Shown piece after piece: positions 54,319 through 62,624 of a stretch of DNA of 64,000 nucleotides (within the stretch, counting starts at the first letter, position 1; each line of letters opens with the position of its first letter). Origin of the DNA: Amycolatopsis sp. NBRC 101858 (GTDB lineage: Bacteria > Actinomycetota > Actinomycetes > Mycobacteriales > Pseudonocardiaceae); contig NZ_BSTD01000001.1 of NCBI RefSeq assembly GCF_030269325.1, positions 1,442,681-1,506,680 of the forward strand, given 5' to 3'. The notes below the pieces were generated by a model, which saw only the letters and a program-made list of their open reading frames with translations, ran no database searches and was not told the DNA's origin. The translations under genes were made by a program, and so were the position numbers.

Positions 54319-54915
54319 ATGCCGAAGATTCTCGGTGAGTCGCTCGAAGCGCACCGGCGTGAGGTGCGGACGCGGGTCTTCGAAGTCCTGCGCGCCCAGC
54401 TGTACGAACGCGGCTTCGACGCGATCACGCTCGCCGGGGTCGCCTCGGCCGCCGGGGTGGGCCGGACCGCGCTGTACAACCACTTCCCCGACAAGGAAAG
54501 CCTGCTCGTCGCCTTCGTCGAGGACGAAGCGGCGCGGTACGTCACGCGGCTGACCGAAGCCGTCGAGGCCCACGCCGACCCAGTGGACCAGCTCGCCACG
54601 TTCGTCCGGCTGCAGCTGCGCGTGCTGGCCGAGTACCACATGCCGCCGGGCACGGCGCTCGCGTCGGCGCTGGCACCCGCGGCGTACCGGCGGATCAGCG
54701 CGCACGCCGACCCGATCACCGACCGGCTGCGCGCGATCCTGGCCGGCGGCGTCGACCTCGGGCGCTGGCCGGCCGAGGACCCGGACGTCCTGATCCCGAT
54801 GATCACCGCCGCGCTGGGCAACCGGACGCTGGTCGACGGGCCCCCCGAACAGCTCGGCGACGTCGTCGAAGCGGCGGTGCGCTTCGTGCTGCGAGCGGTC
54901 GGAGCTGCGATTTAG
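54319..54915 (+). CDS. TetR-family regulator upstream of heme oxygenase (198 aa)
   Basis: HTH: EALSHRREVRTRVFEVLRAQLYERGFDAITLAGVASAAGVGRTALYNHFPDKESLLVAFVEDEA, with recognition helix VGRTALYNHFPDKESL. The C-terminal region contains TRLTEAVEAHADPVDQLATFVRLQLRVLAEYHMPPG. Transcribed in the same direction as heme oxygenase, with 73 bases between them that hold an iron box and a palindrome; the TAG stop lies within the iron box. It may co-regulate the oxygenase with an IdeR-type repressor. Ligand unknown; heme is a possibility. Confidence 0.87.
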   Translation: MPKILGESLEAHRREVRTRVFEVLRAQLYERGFDAITLAGVASAAGVGRTALYNHFPDKESLLVAFVEDEAARYVTRLTEAVEAHADPVDQLATFVRLQLRVLAEYHMPPGTALASALAPAAYRRISAHADPITDRLRAILAGGVDLGRWPAEDPDVLIPMITAALGNRTLVDGPPEQLGDVVEAAVRFVLRAVGAAI

Positions 54916-54930
54916 GGTAGCCTAACCCGG
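54912..54930. promoter_or_regulatory. IdeR/DmdR (DtxR-type) iron box before heme oxygenase
   Basis: TTAGGGTAGCCTAACCCGG matches the consensus TTAGGTTAGSCTAACCTAA at most positions, including the core TAGCCTAACC. It ends 58 bases before the heme oxygenase start and overlaps the stop codon of the upstream TetR gene. Expected effect: repression of heme degradation when iron is plentiful. Confidence 0.88.
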
Positions 54931-54950
54931 AGAAATGCCCTACGATCTTT

Positions 54951-54965
54951 CTGACAGCGTGTCAG
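54951..54965. promoter_or_regulatory. CTGACA-gcg-TGTCAG palindrome in the heme oxygenase leader
   Basis: A perfect 6-3-6 inverted repeat between the iron box and the ribosome binding site (GGGAGG), 24 bases before the ATG. It may be the operator of the upstream TetR regulator and so give a second control input, or form a small leader hairpin. Confidence 0.6.
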
Positions 54966-54988
54966 ATCGATCGCCGGGAGGCCTGCCC

Positions 54989-55648
54989 ATGTCGGTGACC
55001 ACGGATGCCCGCCCCTTTTCGGCGACCCTGCGCGCGTCGACGCTCGAGGTGCACGAGAAGGCGAACTACTCGACGTACATGCGTGCCCTGCTCGGCGGCG
55101 AGCTGACGCAGGAGGGCTACACCCAGCTCGCGATCCAGTACTACTTCGTCTACGGCGCGATCGAGGCGGCGAGCGACCGCATGGCCGGCGACCCGGTCGG
55201 GGGCGAGTTCGTGTTCGACGAGCTGCGCCGGCTGCCCCACCTCGAGCGCGACCTCGCGCACCTGGTCGGCCCGGACTGGCGTTCGACGATCACCCCGCTG
55301 GAGTCGACGCGGGCGTACGTCGCGCGAGTCGGCGAAGCGTCTTCGTGGGCGGGCGGGTACGTGGCGCATCACTACACGCGCTACCTGGGCGACATCGCGG
55401 GCGGCCAGGCGATCCGGCGGCTGCTGGAGAAGACGTACGACGTCGCCGAGGCGGGCACCCTCTTCTACCACTTCGAGGGCATCGGCAGCGCGCCCCGCTT
55501 CCGCGACCGGTACCGCGCGAAGCTGGACAACGCGCCGTGGGACGAGGCCGAGCGCGCGCGGGTGATCGACGAGACGCTCGTCGCGTTCGAGTGCAACGTC
55601 GCCGTGTTCGAGGAGCTGGCTTCGCGGCTCGACGAATACCGCGCCTGA
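54989..55648 (+). CDS. hmuO: Heme oxygenase (biliverdin-producing, 219 aa)
   Basis: Opens the heme ring to biliverdin, CO and Fe(II), releasing iron. Proximal His22 in the conserved N-terminal ATLRASTLEVHEKANYSTYMRALLGGELT, middle YYFVYGAIEAASDRM, and the distal-helix block YVAHHYTRYLGDIAGGQAIRRLLEKTYDVAE (GDxxGGQ hinge), all in the usual places for HmuO-type enzymes of Gram-positives. ATG at 54989 has GGGAGG about six bases upstream; an in-frame start 54 bases earlier is rejected. Controlled by the iron box. Confidence 0.94.
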   Translation: MSVTTDARPFSATLRASTLEVHEKANYSTYMRALLGGELTQEGYTQLAIQYYFVYGAIEAASDRMAGDPVGGEFVFDELRRLPHLERDLAHLVGPDWRSTITPLESTRAYVARVGEASSWAGGYVAHHYTRYLGDIAGGQAIRRLLEKTYDVAEAGTLFYHFEGIGSAPRFRDRYRAKLDNAPWDEAERARVIDETLVAFECNVAVFEELASRLDEYRA

Positions 55649-55845
55649 ATGATCGTCGTCACAGCTCGTTGACCTCCAGTTAAGTCCAGGTAGCAGGCTC
55701 GGTTTCGGGTGGCAGGCCGCCGGGTACGCCACTTGACGAGCCGCCGTCCCACGTGGTGATGGCCACGCGCCCCCGCTCGCCGCGAAGGGACGTGTGCTAC
55801 TAGGTTCGGTACAGGAAACTTGTGTCGAAGACAGAAGGAGGGCCA

Positions 55846-56469
55846 ATGGCCCGCTACGAGCTCCCCGATCTCGACTACGACTACAGCGCGCTCGCGCCGC
55901 ACATCTCGGGCGAGATCAACGAGCTGCACCACAGCAAGCACCACGCGACCTACGTCAAGGGCGCGAACGACACGCTCGACAAGATCGCCGAAGCCCGCGA
56001 CGCCGGCAACTTCGGTGACATCGTCGGCCTGCAGACCACGCTGGCCTTCCACCTCGCCGGCCACGCGAACCACGTCGTCTGGTGGAAGATCCTGTCGCCC
56101 GAAGGCGGCGACAAGCCGACCGGCGAGCTCGCGGCCGCGATCGACGAGGCGTTCGGCTCCTTCGACAAGTTCAAGGCGCAGTTCACCGCCGTCGCGACGA
56201 CGATCCAGGGCAACGGCTGGGCCGCGCTCTCCTGGGACCCGATCGGCAAGACGCTGATCACCCAGCAGCTGCGCGACCACCACAACAACCTGGTCCTGCC
56301 GACCGTGCCGATCCTGCTGGTCGACGTCTGGGAGCACGCGTTCTACCTGGACTACAAGAACGTCAAGCCGAAGTACGTCGAGGCCCTGTGGAACATCTAC
56401 AACTGGGCCGAAATCAGCAAGCGCTTCGACAACGCCGTCGCCGGCGGCAACGGCCTGCTGCTCGGCTGA
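55846..56469 (+). CDS. sodA: Superoxide dismutase, Fe/Mn type (207 aa)
   Basis: [42 protein letters not shown] (His ligand), [20 protein letters not shown] (second His, substrate gateway), [19 protein letters not shown] and [31 protein letters not shown] (Asp and His ligands). Chain length and sequence are of the actinobacterial SodA type; metal choice (Fe or Mn) cannot be decided here. AGAAGGAGGG lies seven bases before the ATG. Transcribed alone and ended by a hairpin. Its position beside heme oxygenase and near an iron box suits iron and oxidative-stress control. Confidence 0.95.
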   Translation: MARYELPDLDYDYSALAPHISGEINELHHSKHHATYVKGANDTLDKIAEARDAGNFGDIVGLQTTLAFHLAGHANHVVWWKILSPEGGDKPTGELAAAIDEAFGSFDKFKAQFTAVATTIQGNGWAALSWDPIGKTLITQQLRDHHNNLVLPTVPILLVDVWEHAFYLDYKNVKPKYVEALWNIYNWAEISKRFDNAVAGGNGLLLG

Positions 56470-56481
56470 GCACCCGGTCGC

Positions 56482-56518
56482 AAAACGGGGTCCTTCCGCA
56501 CGGAAGGGCCCCGTTTTT
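56482..56518 (+). terminator. Rho-independent terminator of sodA
   Basis: AAAACGGGG, a T, CCTTCC, loop GCAC, GGAAGG, a G, CCCCGTTTT then T. A strong stem of 15 base pairs with T-run, nine bases after the sodA stop. Confidence 0.92.
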
Positions 56519-56574
56519 CGTCGACGGGTGAAATCGCTTGACCTCGAGTGCGGTCGAGGTGTGAGAGTTGAGCC

Positions 56575-57378
56575 ATGGACGTTGACGCGTATCTGGCGCG
56601 GCTGGGTGTCGACCGGCCCGCGGCCGCCGACCTGGGGACCCTGCGCCACCTGCAGGAACGCCACCTGGCGACGGTCCCGTTCGAGAACCTGAGCATCCAC
56701 CTCGGCGAGCCGGTCGAGCTGGCCGAAGCGGCGTTGGCCGACAAGATCGTGCGGCGCCGGCGCGGCGGTTTCTGCTACGAGCTCAACGGGCTTTTCGCGG
56801 CCCTGCTGCGCGAACTCGGGTACACCGCCGCACTGCACGCGGCACAGGTCTTCCGCCCGGACGGAACGCCCGGCCCGCCGCTGGACCACGCGGCGATCGT
56901 CGTTTCCCTGGACGAGCCGTGGCTGGTCGACGTCGGCTTCGGCCGGTTTTCCCGGCACCCGCTGCGACTGTCCGGCGTGGACGCCCAGGCCGACCCGGAC
57001 GGCGAGTTCCTGCTGCTGGACGCGCCCCACGGCGACATCGACGTCCTGCTGGACGGCAAGCCGCAGTACCGCCTGGAGCGCCGCCCGCGGCCCCTCGCGG
57101 ACTTCGTCCCGATGGCGTGGTGGCAGGCGACGTCCCCGGAGTCCCATTTCACGAAGTCCCTGACGTGCTCCCGCCCGACGTCCCAGGGCCGGGTGACGCT
57201 GTCGGGCGACCGTCTGATCGAGACGGTCGACGGCGTCCGGCACGAGGTCGTGCTGCCGACGGAGGCCGCGATCCGGATGGCGTACCGCGTCTACTTCGGC
57301 CTCCCGCTGACGCGCCTGCCCACGCCACCGGGTGAGAGTCCCTTGACGAGCGGTGCGCTCAGCCCGACACTGCCGTGA
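56575..57378 (+). CDS. nat: Arylamine N-acetyltransferase (267 aa)
   Basis: Transfers acetyl from acetyl-CoA to arylamines or hydrazines via a Cys-His-Asp triad: Cys67 (RRGGFCYELNGLFAALLRELGY), His105 (LDHAAIVV) and Asp119 (WLVDVGFG). N-terminal FENLSIHLGEPVEL is also typical. Length is normal. ATG preceded by a weak ribosome binding site. Followed by a hairpin terminator. In mycobacteria the enzyme is linked to cholesterol breakdown; nothing in this neighbourhood suggests that here. Confidence 0.95.
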   Translation: MDVDAYLARLGVDRPAAADLGTLRHLQERHLATVPFENLSIHLGEPVELAEAALADKIVRRRRGGFCYELNGLFAALLRELGYTAALHAAQVFRPDGTPGPPLDHAAIVVSLDEPWLVDVGFGRFSRHPLRLSGVDAQADPDGEFLLLDAPHGDIDVLLDGKPQYRLERRPRPLADFVPMAWWQATSPESHFTKSLTCSRPTSQGRVTLSGDRLIETVDGVRHEVVLPTEAAIRMAYRVYFGLPLTRLPTPPGESPLTSGALSPTLP

Positions 57379-57402
57379 ACGGACACGGCCGGGAATGAAC
57401 GA

Positions 57403-57434
57403 AGCCCCGGCCTGGGGTTCCCAGGGCCGGGGCT
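57403..57434 (+). terminator. Hairpin terminator after nat
   Basis: AGCCCCGGCC (57403-57412) pairs perfectly with GGCCGGGGCT (57425-57434) around a 12-base loop, 24 bases past the nat stop; flanking GAACG/CGTTC can extend it. Confidence 0.8.
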
Positions 57435-57484
57435 CCGTCCGTTCCCGAACTGACTGCCGCTCCCACCACGAAGCGGACATGTAT

Positions 57485-57503
57485 GAGGTTAGCCTAACCT
57501 CAC
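57485..57503. promoter_or_regulatory. IdeR/DmdR (DtxR-type) iron box, near-consensus
   Basis: TGAGGTTAGCCTAACCTCA is a perfect palindrome around one central base and fits the DtxR/IdeR consensus (AGGTTAGSCTAACCT) throughout its inner 15 positions. It lies 108 bases before the anchored secreted protein gene at 57611, with no other start closer. Strongly predicted iron-dependent repressor site. Confidence 0.9.
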
Positions 57504-57538
57504 CTCTCGGGCAAGAGGCTCGTTGAGGAGACCCGCAT

Positions 57539-57556
57539 CTCACTCGTTCGAGTGAG
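57539..57556. promoter_or_regulatory. CTCACTCG-tt-CGAGTGAG palindrome
   Basis: An 8-2-8 perfect inverted repeat 36 bases after the iron box and 55 bases before the start at 57611. Possibly a second operator or a short attenuator hairpin. Confidence 0.5.
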
Positions 57557-57610
57557 CCCGCCTGCGGAAACCCCCCTATTTCTGTCGGTGCGTGCCGATA
57601 CGGTTACGCC

Positions 57611-58633
57611 GTGAACATGAGGGGGATGCAGAAGGACCGCACCGTGCTGATCGCCGTCTCGCTGACGGCGGTCTTCGCGGTGCTGAGCGGGCTGGCCTGG
57701 TTCCTGACCCGCGACTCACCGGAAGATGCGCCCAGGTCGTTGCCGTCGGCCTGGCCGACCGCGGGCGCCGAGCCGATCCGCCCGGTCCCGCTGCCGACCG
57801 GCGAGATGGCTGCCGCCCTGCCGTTCGGGACCGCGGGGCAGGTCCTCTGCAACGCCGTCCCGGTGGAAACCTGGGCGCGCGTGCTGGCCGGTCCGGTCCT
57901 GCGCGAAGCCGCGAACGGTATCTGTCACGTGGTCACCGCCGACCTGGACGTCACCGCGAGCACCTACGACCGCGCCCCGGTCGACGGAGGCCAACCGGCC
58001 GGGATCACCGTCGCCGGGCACCGGGGCACGCTGGGCGAAAGCCCGGTCGGCCCCGCCGTCCTGACCGTCCGGCTCGCCGACACCGGCGAACGGTGGGCGG
58101 CACCGGAACTCCAGCTCCGGATCGTGAGCCTGACCCGCGTCCGCACCGAGCGCGACTTCCGGGGGATGGCGGAGGAGCTCGGCACGGCGATGGTCGGGGC
58201 GATCACCTCCCCGGGGCCGTCGCTGCCGAGCGAAGCGGAGCGGCAGCACCCACCCGAGCTGACCCCGATCGCCGGCACCGGCATCGCCGACGCCGCCTAC
58301 CCGCTGATCATGCGGCAGCTCTGCACCCAGCTGGCCCGGGCGCTGGAACTTCCCCTCGCCGAAGTCCAACCCGACTGGCCCTGCACGTGCGCGCACAAGG
58401 CCGGGGAAGCCGAGATCAAGCTCTCGTACGACCCCGACAGCACGACTAAGTACTTCGGCGACCGCTTCGCGGGCCGCCCGGCGGACGTGAGCGATTCGGG
58501 CGGCGTCATCGAAGTCCAGCTCGTCGACGGTTCCGCCCAGACGCTCGTCGTCAAGGTGTACGACCTGGACCGGACCATGCCGGGGATCCGGGACCTGGCC
58601 GGGAAGGTGGTGCCCCCGCTACTCGGCCGCTAG
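57611..58633 (+). CDS. Membrane-anchored secreted protein behind an iron box (340 aa)
   Basis: One N-terminal helix (TVLIAVSLTAVFAVLSGLAWFLT), a Pro-rich linker (SPEDAPRSLPSAWPTAGAEPIRPVPLPTGEMAAALPFG), then a secreted domain with four or five cysteines (QVLCNAVPVETWARVL, NGICHVVTADLDVTA, RQLCTQLARALEL, DWPCTCAHKAGEAEI). No family recognised; a distant resemblance to the DUF3558 pattern (C...C) is possible. Start GTG at 57611, or the ATG at 57617. The strong iron box and palindrome upstream suggest iron-regulated expression, so a role in iron or heme acquisition is a working idea only. Converges on the MFS gene, sharing CTAG at the stops. Confidence 0.68.
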   Translation: MNMRGMQKDRTVLIAVSLTAVFAVLSGLAWFLTRDSPEDAPRSLPSAWPTAGAEPIRPVPLPTGEMAAALPFGTAGQVLCNAVPVETWARVLAGPVLREAANGICHVVTADLDVTASTYDRAPVDGGQPAGITVAGHRGTLGESPVGPAVLTVRLADTGERWAAPELQLRIVSLTRVRTERDFRGMAEELGTAMVGAITSPGPSLPSEAERQHPPELTPIAGTGIADAAYPLIMRQLCTQLARALELPLAEVQPDWPCTCAHKAGEAEIKLSYDPDSTTKYFGDRFAGRPADVSDSGGVIEVQLVDGSAQTLVVKVYDLDRTMPGIRDLAGKVVPPLLGR

Positions 58634-59988
58634 ACCTTCGCCCGCTTGAGCACCCGGAGCCCGAACCCCCGCTGAACCGGCCACGAAACCCCGCCCCGCC
58701 GGATCAGCACGACCGCGCACACCACCGCGGCCAACGCCGAGACCGCTCCGCCGATGTAGAACGGAGACCGCCCGCCGAACGCCTGCGCCATCCACCCCAC
58801 CATCGGCCCGCCGATCGGGTTGCCGCCGATGAGCACCAGCACGTACAGCCCCATCACGCGGCCGCGCATCTCGGGGCTGACCGACGTCTGCACCAGCGCG
58901 TTCGCCGTGTTGAGGAACGTCATCGTGGCGAAGCCGAGCGGGATCAGGCCGAGGCCGAACGTCAGGTACGTCGGCATGAACGCCGTGATCAGCTCGAACA
59001 CGCCGAGGAAGAACGCCGACACCAGCATCAGCCGCACCCGCGGCCGGCCCTTCGTGCCGCGGCGGGCCGACATGATCGCGCCGGTGAACGTGCCCACCGC
59101 GACCAGCGTCGACAAGAGCCCGTAGCCGTCGGCCGCGGTGTGGAACACGTTCGCCGCGACGATCGGGAGGGAGGAGAAGTACGTGATGCCGAACGTGCTG
59201 ACGAACAGCACCAGCACCATCACCGTCATCAGGTCCGAGCGCCGCCGGACGTAGCGCAGGCCCTCGGCCAGCTGCCCCTTCTCGCGCGGCACCGCCGCGA
59301 CGCGGAACAGCTTGTCCGGGTTCATCAGGACCAGCCCGGTGATCACCGCGACCGTGCTGACCGCGTTCGCGATGAACAGCCAGCCGGTGCCGATCCAGGT
59401 GATCGCGAACCCGGCGATCGCCGGGCCGACAATCCGCGCCATGTTGAAGATCGACGAGTTCAGCGCGACCGCGTTCGCGATCTGGTCCCGGCCGACCATT
59501 TCGGCGACGAACGACTGCCGCGTCGGCACTTCGAGCGACGCCGTGATGCCGAGCGTGAAGCACAGGACGTAGACCTGCCACAGCGCGACGAGCCCGGTGA
59601 TGTCGAGGACGCCGAGCACCACGGCCTGCGAACACGCCGCGGCCTGGATCCAGGTCAGCAGCCGCCGCTTGTCGACGCGGTCGGCGAGGACGCCGGCCCA
59701 CAGCGAAAGGAACAGGGTCGGCGCGAACTGCAGCGCCACCGCGATGCCGAGGGCGATCGGGTTGTTGCCGCTGAGGGTGAACACCAGCCAGTCCTGGGCG
59801 ATGCGCTGCATCCAGGTGCCGATGTTCGAGATGACCTGGCCGGTGAAGAACAGCCGGTAGTTGCGGACCCGCAGCGACGCGAACATGCTGCCGCGCTTGG
59901 ATGGTGGCGAAGCGGACGGCGGTGGCGCCGTGTCCCGGGTAGCAGTGGTCTCGATGGAACGTTCGATTTCGCTACCCGTGGCCGTCAC
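58630..59988 (-). CDS. MFS transporter, EntS-like exporter (452 aa)
   Basis: About twelve helices: MFASLRVRNYRLFFTGQVISNIGTWMQRIAQDWLVFTLSGNNPIALGIAVALQFAPTLFLSLWAGVLADRVDKRRLLTWIQ (helices 1-2 and motif A of the DHA3/MFS_3 group), LEVPTRQSFVAEMVGRDQIANAVALNSSIFNMARIVGPAIAGF and VSPEMRGRVMGLYVLVLIGGNPIGGPMVGWMA. A long cytoplasmic N-terminus of about 35 residues precedes helix 1. The GTG at 59988 has GGGGAA nine bases upstream and lies five bases after the MarR stop, so they are one operon. Substrate may be a drug or siderophore. Confidence 0.88.
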   Translation of the reverse strand: MTATGSEIERSIETTATRDTAPPPSASPPSKRGSMFASLRVRNYRLFFTGQVISNIGTWMQRIAQDWLVFTLSGNNPIALGIAVALQFAPTLFLSLWAGVLADRVDKRRLLTWIQAAACSQAVVLGVLDITGLVALWQVYVLCFTLGITASLEVPTRQSFVAEMVGRDQIANAVALNSSIFNMARIVGPAIAGFAITWIGTGWLFIANAVSTVAVITGLVLMNPDKLFRVAAVPREKGQLAEGLRYVRRRSDLMTVMVLVLFVSTFGITYFSSLPIVAANVFHTAADGYGLLSTLVAVGTFTGAIMSARRGTKGRPRVRLMLVSAFFLGVFELITAFMPTYLTFGLGLIPLGFATMTFLNTANALVQTSVSPEMRGRVMGLYVLVLIGGNPIGGPMVGWMAQAFGGRSPFYIGGAVSALAAVVCAVVLIRRGGVSWPVQRGFGLRVLKRAKV

Positions 59989-59993
59989 CGTGG

Positions 59994-60425
59994 TTAGTTC
60001 CCCGCCATCCTGTCTATGATTTCGGCGGCTTTCGAGAGCACTTCGCGCTCTTCGTCGCCGAGTTCCGCCAACTGCCGATCCAGCCACGCTTCTCGCACGG
60101 AGATGGCCTTCTGCACGTAGGCCAGTCCGCTGTCGGTCAGCTCGACGATGGCCTGCCGGCCATCGGTCGGGTGCGGGCGCCGCTCGACGAACTGCATCTC
60201 CTCGAGCGCGGCGATCACCCTCGTCATCGAGGGCGGCTGGACGCCTTCCTTCGCGGCGAGCTGACCCGGGGTCAGCGCACCGCACTTGTGCAGGGTGGAC
60301 AGCGCGGCGACCTGCGTCAACGTGAGGTCGTCCCCGACGCGCTGTGCCCGCAGCCGGCGGTTGAGCCGGACCACCGCGAGACGCAGACGGCTCGCCAAGG
60401 AGCGTTCGTGCGTGTCGCCGGACAT
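59994..60425 (-). CDS. MarR-family regulator (143 aa)
   Basis: Winged-helix regulator. TLTQVAALSTLHKCGALTPGQLAAKEGVQPPSMTRVIAALEEMQFVERRPHPTDGRQAIVELTDSGLAYVQKAI shows the MarR wHTH with recognition helix QPPSMTRVIAAL and wing HPTDGRQAIVEL. The ATG at 60425 has no Shine-Dalgarno sequence; the directly preceding TATGCTAACTAT can provide a -10 for a leaderless transcript. First gene of a MarR-MFS operon; matches the position recalled for Rv0880. Confidence 0.9.
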   Translation of the reverse strand: MSGDTHERSLASRLRLAVVRLNRRLRAQRVGDDLTLTQVAALSTLHKCGALTPGQLAAKEGVQPPSMTRVIAALEEMQFVERRPHPTDGRQAIVELTDSGLAYVQKAISVREAWLDRQLAELGDEEREVLSKAAEIIDRMAGN

Positions 60426-60446
60426 ATAGTTAGCATACCTTACGAA
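60424..60446. promoter_or_regulatory. Promoter/operator of the MarR-MFS operon, weakly iron-box-like
   Basis: On the minus strand the 20 bases before the ATG read TAAGGTATGCTAACTAT. TATGCT, six bases before the ATG, is the likely -10. GGTATGCTAAC resembles half of an IdeR box and also contains short inverted elements (TTAGCA/TATGCTAA). It could be a MarR operator or a degenerate iron box; neither is certain. Confidence 0.4.
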
Positions 60447-60529
60447 ACTTCGTCCCTTCAGGTGATCTCCGTCAACCGCAACCCGCGAGACGCTCGCGCG
60501 TCCACCTCGAAGGAGAACCTGGGGGTCGG

Positions 60530-61111
60530 ATGAACAAGAAGCTGGTGGGTTCGGCCGTGGTCGGCGCGGCGGTCCTGGCGATCGTGGCGGCGCAGTTCTG
60601 GCGCGGCGAAGAGGCTCCGGCGGCCGCACCACCGCCGCCGTCGCCGTCGATGCCGACGACCACCACGCTGCCGTACCAGGCGTCCTTCGAGGCCTACAAC
60701 TTCCCCGACGTCGCCGGCGGGCGCGGCTGGTCGATCCAGATCCCGGTCCCGTCCGGCTGGACCGTGACCCACCAGAACGACCGCGCGAGCTACCGCAGCG
60801 GTCATCTCCTCCTGGAGACCGACAAGGTGCCGATCACGCAGGAGGACGCGCTGAGCGGACTCCAGGCCATCGCCGCGAAGGCGCACCAAGACGGCTCGGT
60901 CGTCAAGCCCGTACAGGCCGGTGACATCGGGGACGCGGCGGAATGGGACTACACCTATCTCCGCGACGGCCGCTACCCCGAACGGGTCGCGGTCATCGGG
61001 CTCGGTGCGGGCGACAGCCTCGTCACGATCCGCTACGAGGCGCCGCCCGCCGAGTTCGACCCCAACCGCGGCGTGCTGGACGCCGCGATGAAGGTCAGCG
61101 CGCCGGGCTGA
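60530..61111 (+). CDS. Secreted or anchored hypothetical protein (193 aa)
   Basis: N-terminal helix (KKLVGSAVVGAAVLAIVAAQF) followed by a Pro/Thr-rich linker (APPPPSPSMPTTTTLP) and a compact domain (FEAYNFPDVAGGRGWSIQIPVPSGWTVTHQNDRASYRSGHLLLETDKVPITQEDALSGLQAIAAKAHQDGSVVKPVQ, ending GDSLVTIRYEAPPAEFDPNRGVLDAAMKVSAPG). The domain suggests the LpqN/PsbP-like extracytoplasmic fold, but I do not claim it. Divergent from MarR with 104 bases between starts. Function unknown. Confidence 0.75.
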   Translation: MNKKLVGSAVVGAAVLAIVAAQFWRGEEAPAAAPPPPSPSMPTTTTLPYQASFEAYNFPDVAGGRGWSIQIPVPSGWTVTHQNDRASYRSGHLLLETDKVPITQEDALSGLQAIAAKAHQDGSVVKPVQAGDIGDAAEWDYTYLRDGRYPERVAVIGLGAGDSLVTIRYEAPPAEFDPNRGVLDAAMKVSAPG

Positions 61112-62581
61112 TCAGCTGAACGCCGCCTGGAGCGGGCCGACCGCGAAGTACGCCACGAACGCCAGCGCGATCACCCACATCAGCGGGTGCACCTGGCGGG
61201 CCTTGCCGGTCGCCGCGCGGATCACGACGTAGCTGACGAAGCCGGCGCCGATGCCGTTGGCGATCGAGTACGTGAACGGCATGACGACGATCGTCAGGAA
61301 CGCGGGCAGCGCGATCGAGTAGTCGGTGAAGTCGATGTCGCGGACCTGCGCCATCAGCATCGCGCCGACCACGACCAGCGCCGGCGCGGCCGCCTCGACC
61401 GGCACGACCTGGTAGAGCGGCGTCAGGAACATCGCGGCGATGAACAGCACGCCGGTGACGACGTTCGCCAGGCCGGTCCGCGCGCCTTCGGCGATCCCGG
61501 ACGCCGACTCGACGAACACCGTGTTCGAGCTGGCCGAGCCGAACCCGCCGGCCGCGCCCGCGAGACCCTCGACGAACAGCGCCTTGCCGACGTTGGGCAG
61601 CTGACCGTCCTTCGGCAGCAGGTCGGCCTCCTTCGCGAGGCCGGTCATGGTGCCCATCGCGTCGAAGAAGTCGGCCAGGACCAGCGTGAACACCAGCAGG
61701 CAGACGGTGATGATCGGCAGCCGCGTCCAGGCGCCGAACGAGACGTCCCCGACCAGCGAGAGGTTCGGCAGGCCGACGACCTGGTCCGGCAGCGCCGGGT
61801 AGCCGAGGTTCCAGCCCTTCGGGTTCGTGCCCTGCGACGGCCCGGCCTTGACGATCGCCTCGACGACGATGGCCAGCACGGTCGAGGACAGCACGCCGAT
61901 CAGGATCGCGCCCTTGACCTTGCGCACGACCAGGATGCCGGTGACCAGCAGGCCGACGACGAACACCGCGGTCGGCCAGGAGGCGATCGAGCCGTTGATG
62001 CCCAAGCCGACCGGGACGGTGGTGTGCGCGGCGTCCGGCAGCCGGCGGACGAACCCGGCGTCGACCAGGCCGATCAGGCAGATGAAGACGCCGATGCCGA
62101 CCGCGATCGCCGACTTCAGCGACGCGGGCACGGCCCGGAACACCGCGGTCCGGAACCCGGTCAGCACGAGCGCCACGATGATGACGCCCTCAATGACGAC
62201 CAGGCCCATCGCTTCCGGCCAGGTCATCTGCGGGGCGATGGTGACCGCGACCAGGCTGTTGATGCCCAGGCCGGTCGCGATGGCGAACGGGTAGTTCGCG
62301 ACGAGCCCCATCAGGATGGTCATGACGCCGGCGACGAGCGCCGTCACCGCGGCGACCTGCGGCACCGGCAGGATGCCGCCGAGGAGGTCCTTGTGCGCAC
62401 CCGCGTCGTCGGCCGAGAAACTGCCGATGATCAGCGGGTTCAGCACCACGATGTAGGCCATCGTGACGAAGGTGACCAGACCGCCGCGCAGCTCGCGCGG
62501 CACGGTCGAACCCCGTTCGGTGATCTTGAAGAACCGGTCCAGTGTGGACGTCCCGGTGCGGGTCGTCTCCTGCTCCGCCAT
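61112..62581 (-). CDS. NCS2-family purine permease (AzgA/PbuG-like, 489 aa)
   Basis: Purine (guanine/hypoxanthine or adenine) proton symporter. RFFKITERGSTVPRELRGGLVTFVTMAYIVVLNPLIIG matches the AzgA N-terminal helix, followed by ALVAGVMTILMGLVANYPFAIATGLGINSLVAVTIAP (NCS2 substrate-binding helix 3 area), VLADFFDAMGTMTGLAKEADLL (motif 3), ASSNTVFVESASGIAEGARTGLANVVTGVLF and DFTDYSIALPAFLTIVVMPFTYSIANGIGAGFVSYV. About fourteen hydrophobic segments. The ATG at 62581 was chosen; start could be 12 bases earlier. It faces the DUF2530 gene divergently with 43 bases between. Confidence 0.92.
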   Translation of the reverse strand: MAEQETTRTGTSTLDRFFKITERGSTVPRELRGGLVTFVTMAYIVVLNPLIIGSFSADDAGAHKDLLGGILPVPQVAAVTALVAGVMTILMGLVANYPFAIATGLGINSLVAVTIAPQMTWPEAMGLVVIEGVIIVALVLTGFRTAVFRAVPASLKSAIAVGIGVFICLIGLVDAGFVRRLPDAAHTTVPVGLGINGSIASWPTAVFVVGLLVTGILVVRKVKGAILIGVLSSTVLAIVVEAIVKAGPSQGTNPKGWNLGYPALPDQVVGLPNLSLVGDVSFGAWTRLPIITVCLLVFTLVLADFFDAMGTMTGLAKEADLLPKDGQLPNVGKALFVEGLAGAAGGFGSASSNTVFVESASGIAEGARTGLANVVTGVLFIAAMFLTPLYQVVPVEAAAPALVVVGAMLMAQVRDIDFTDYSIALPAFLTIVVMPFTYSIANGIGAGFVSYVVIRAATGKARQVHPLMWVIALAFVAYFAVGPLQAAFS

Positions 62582-62624
62582 TCGCCTGCCCATTCTGTCG
62601 CTGCTGCGGAGTACCCTGCACCTC

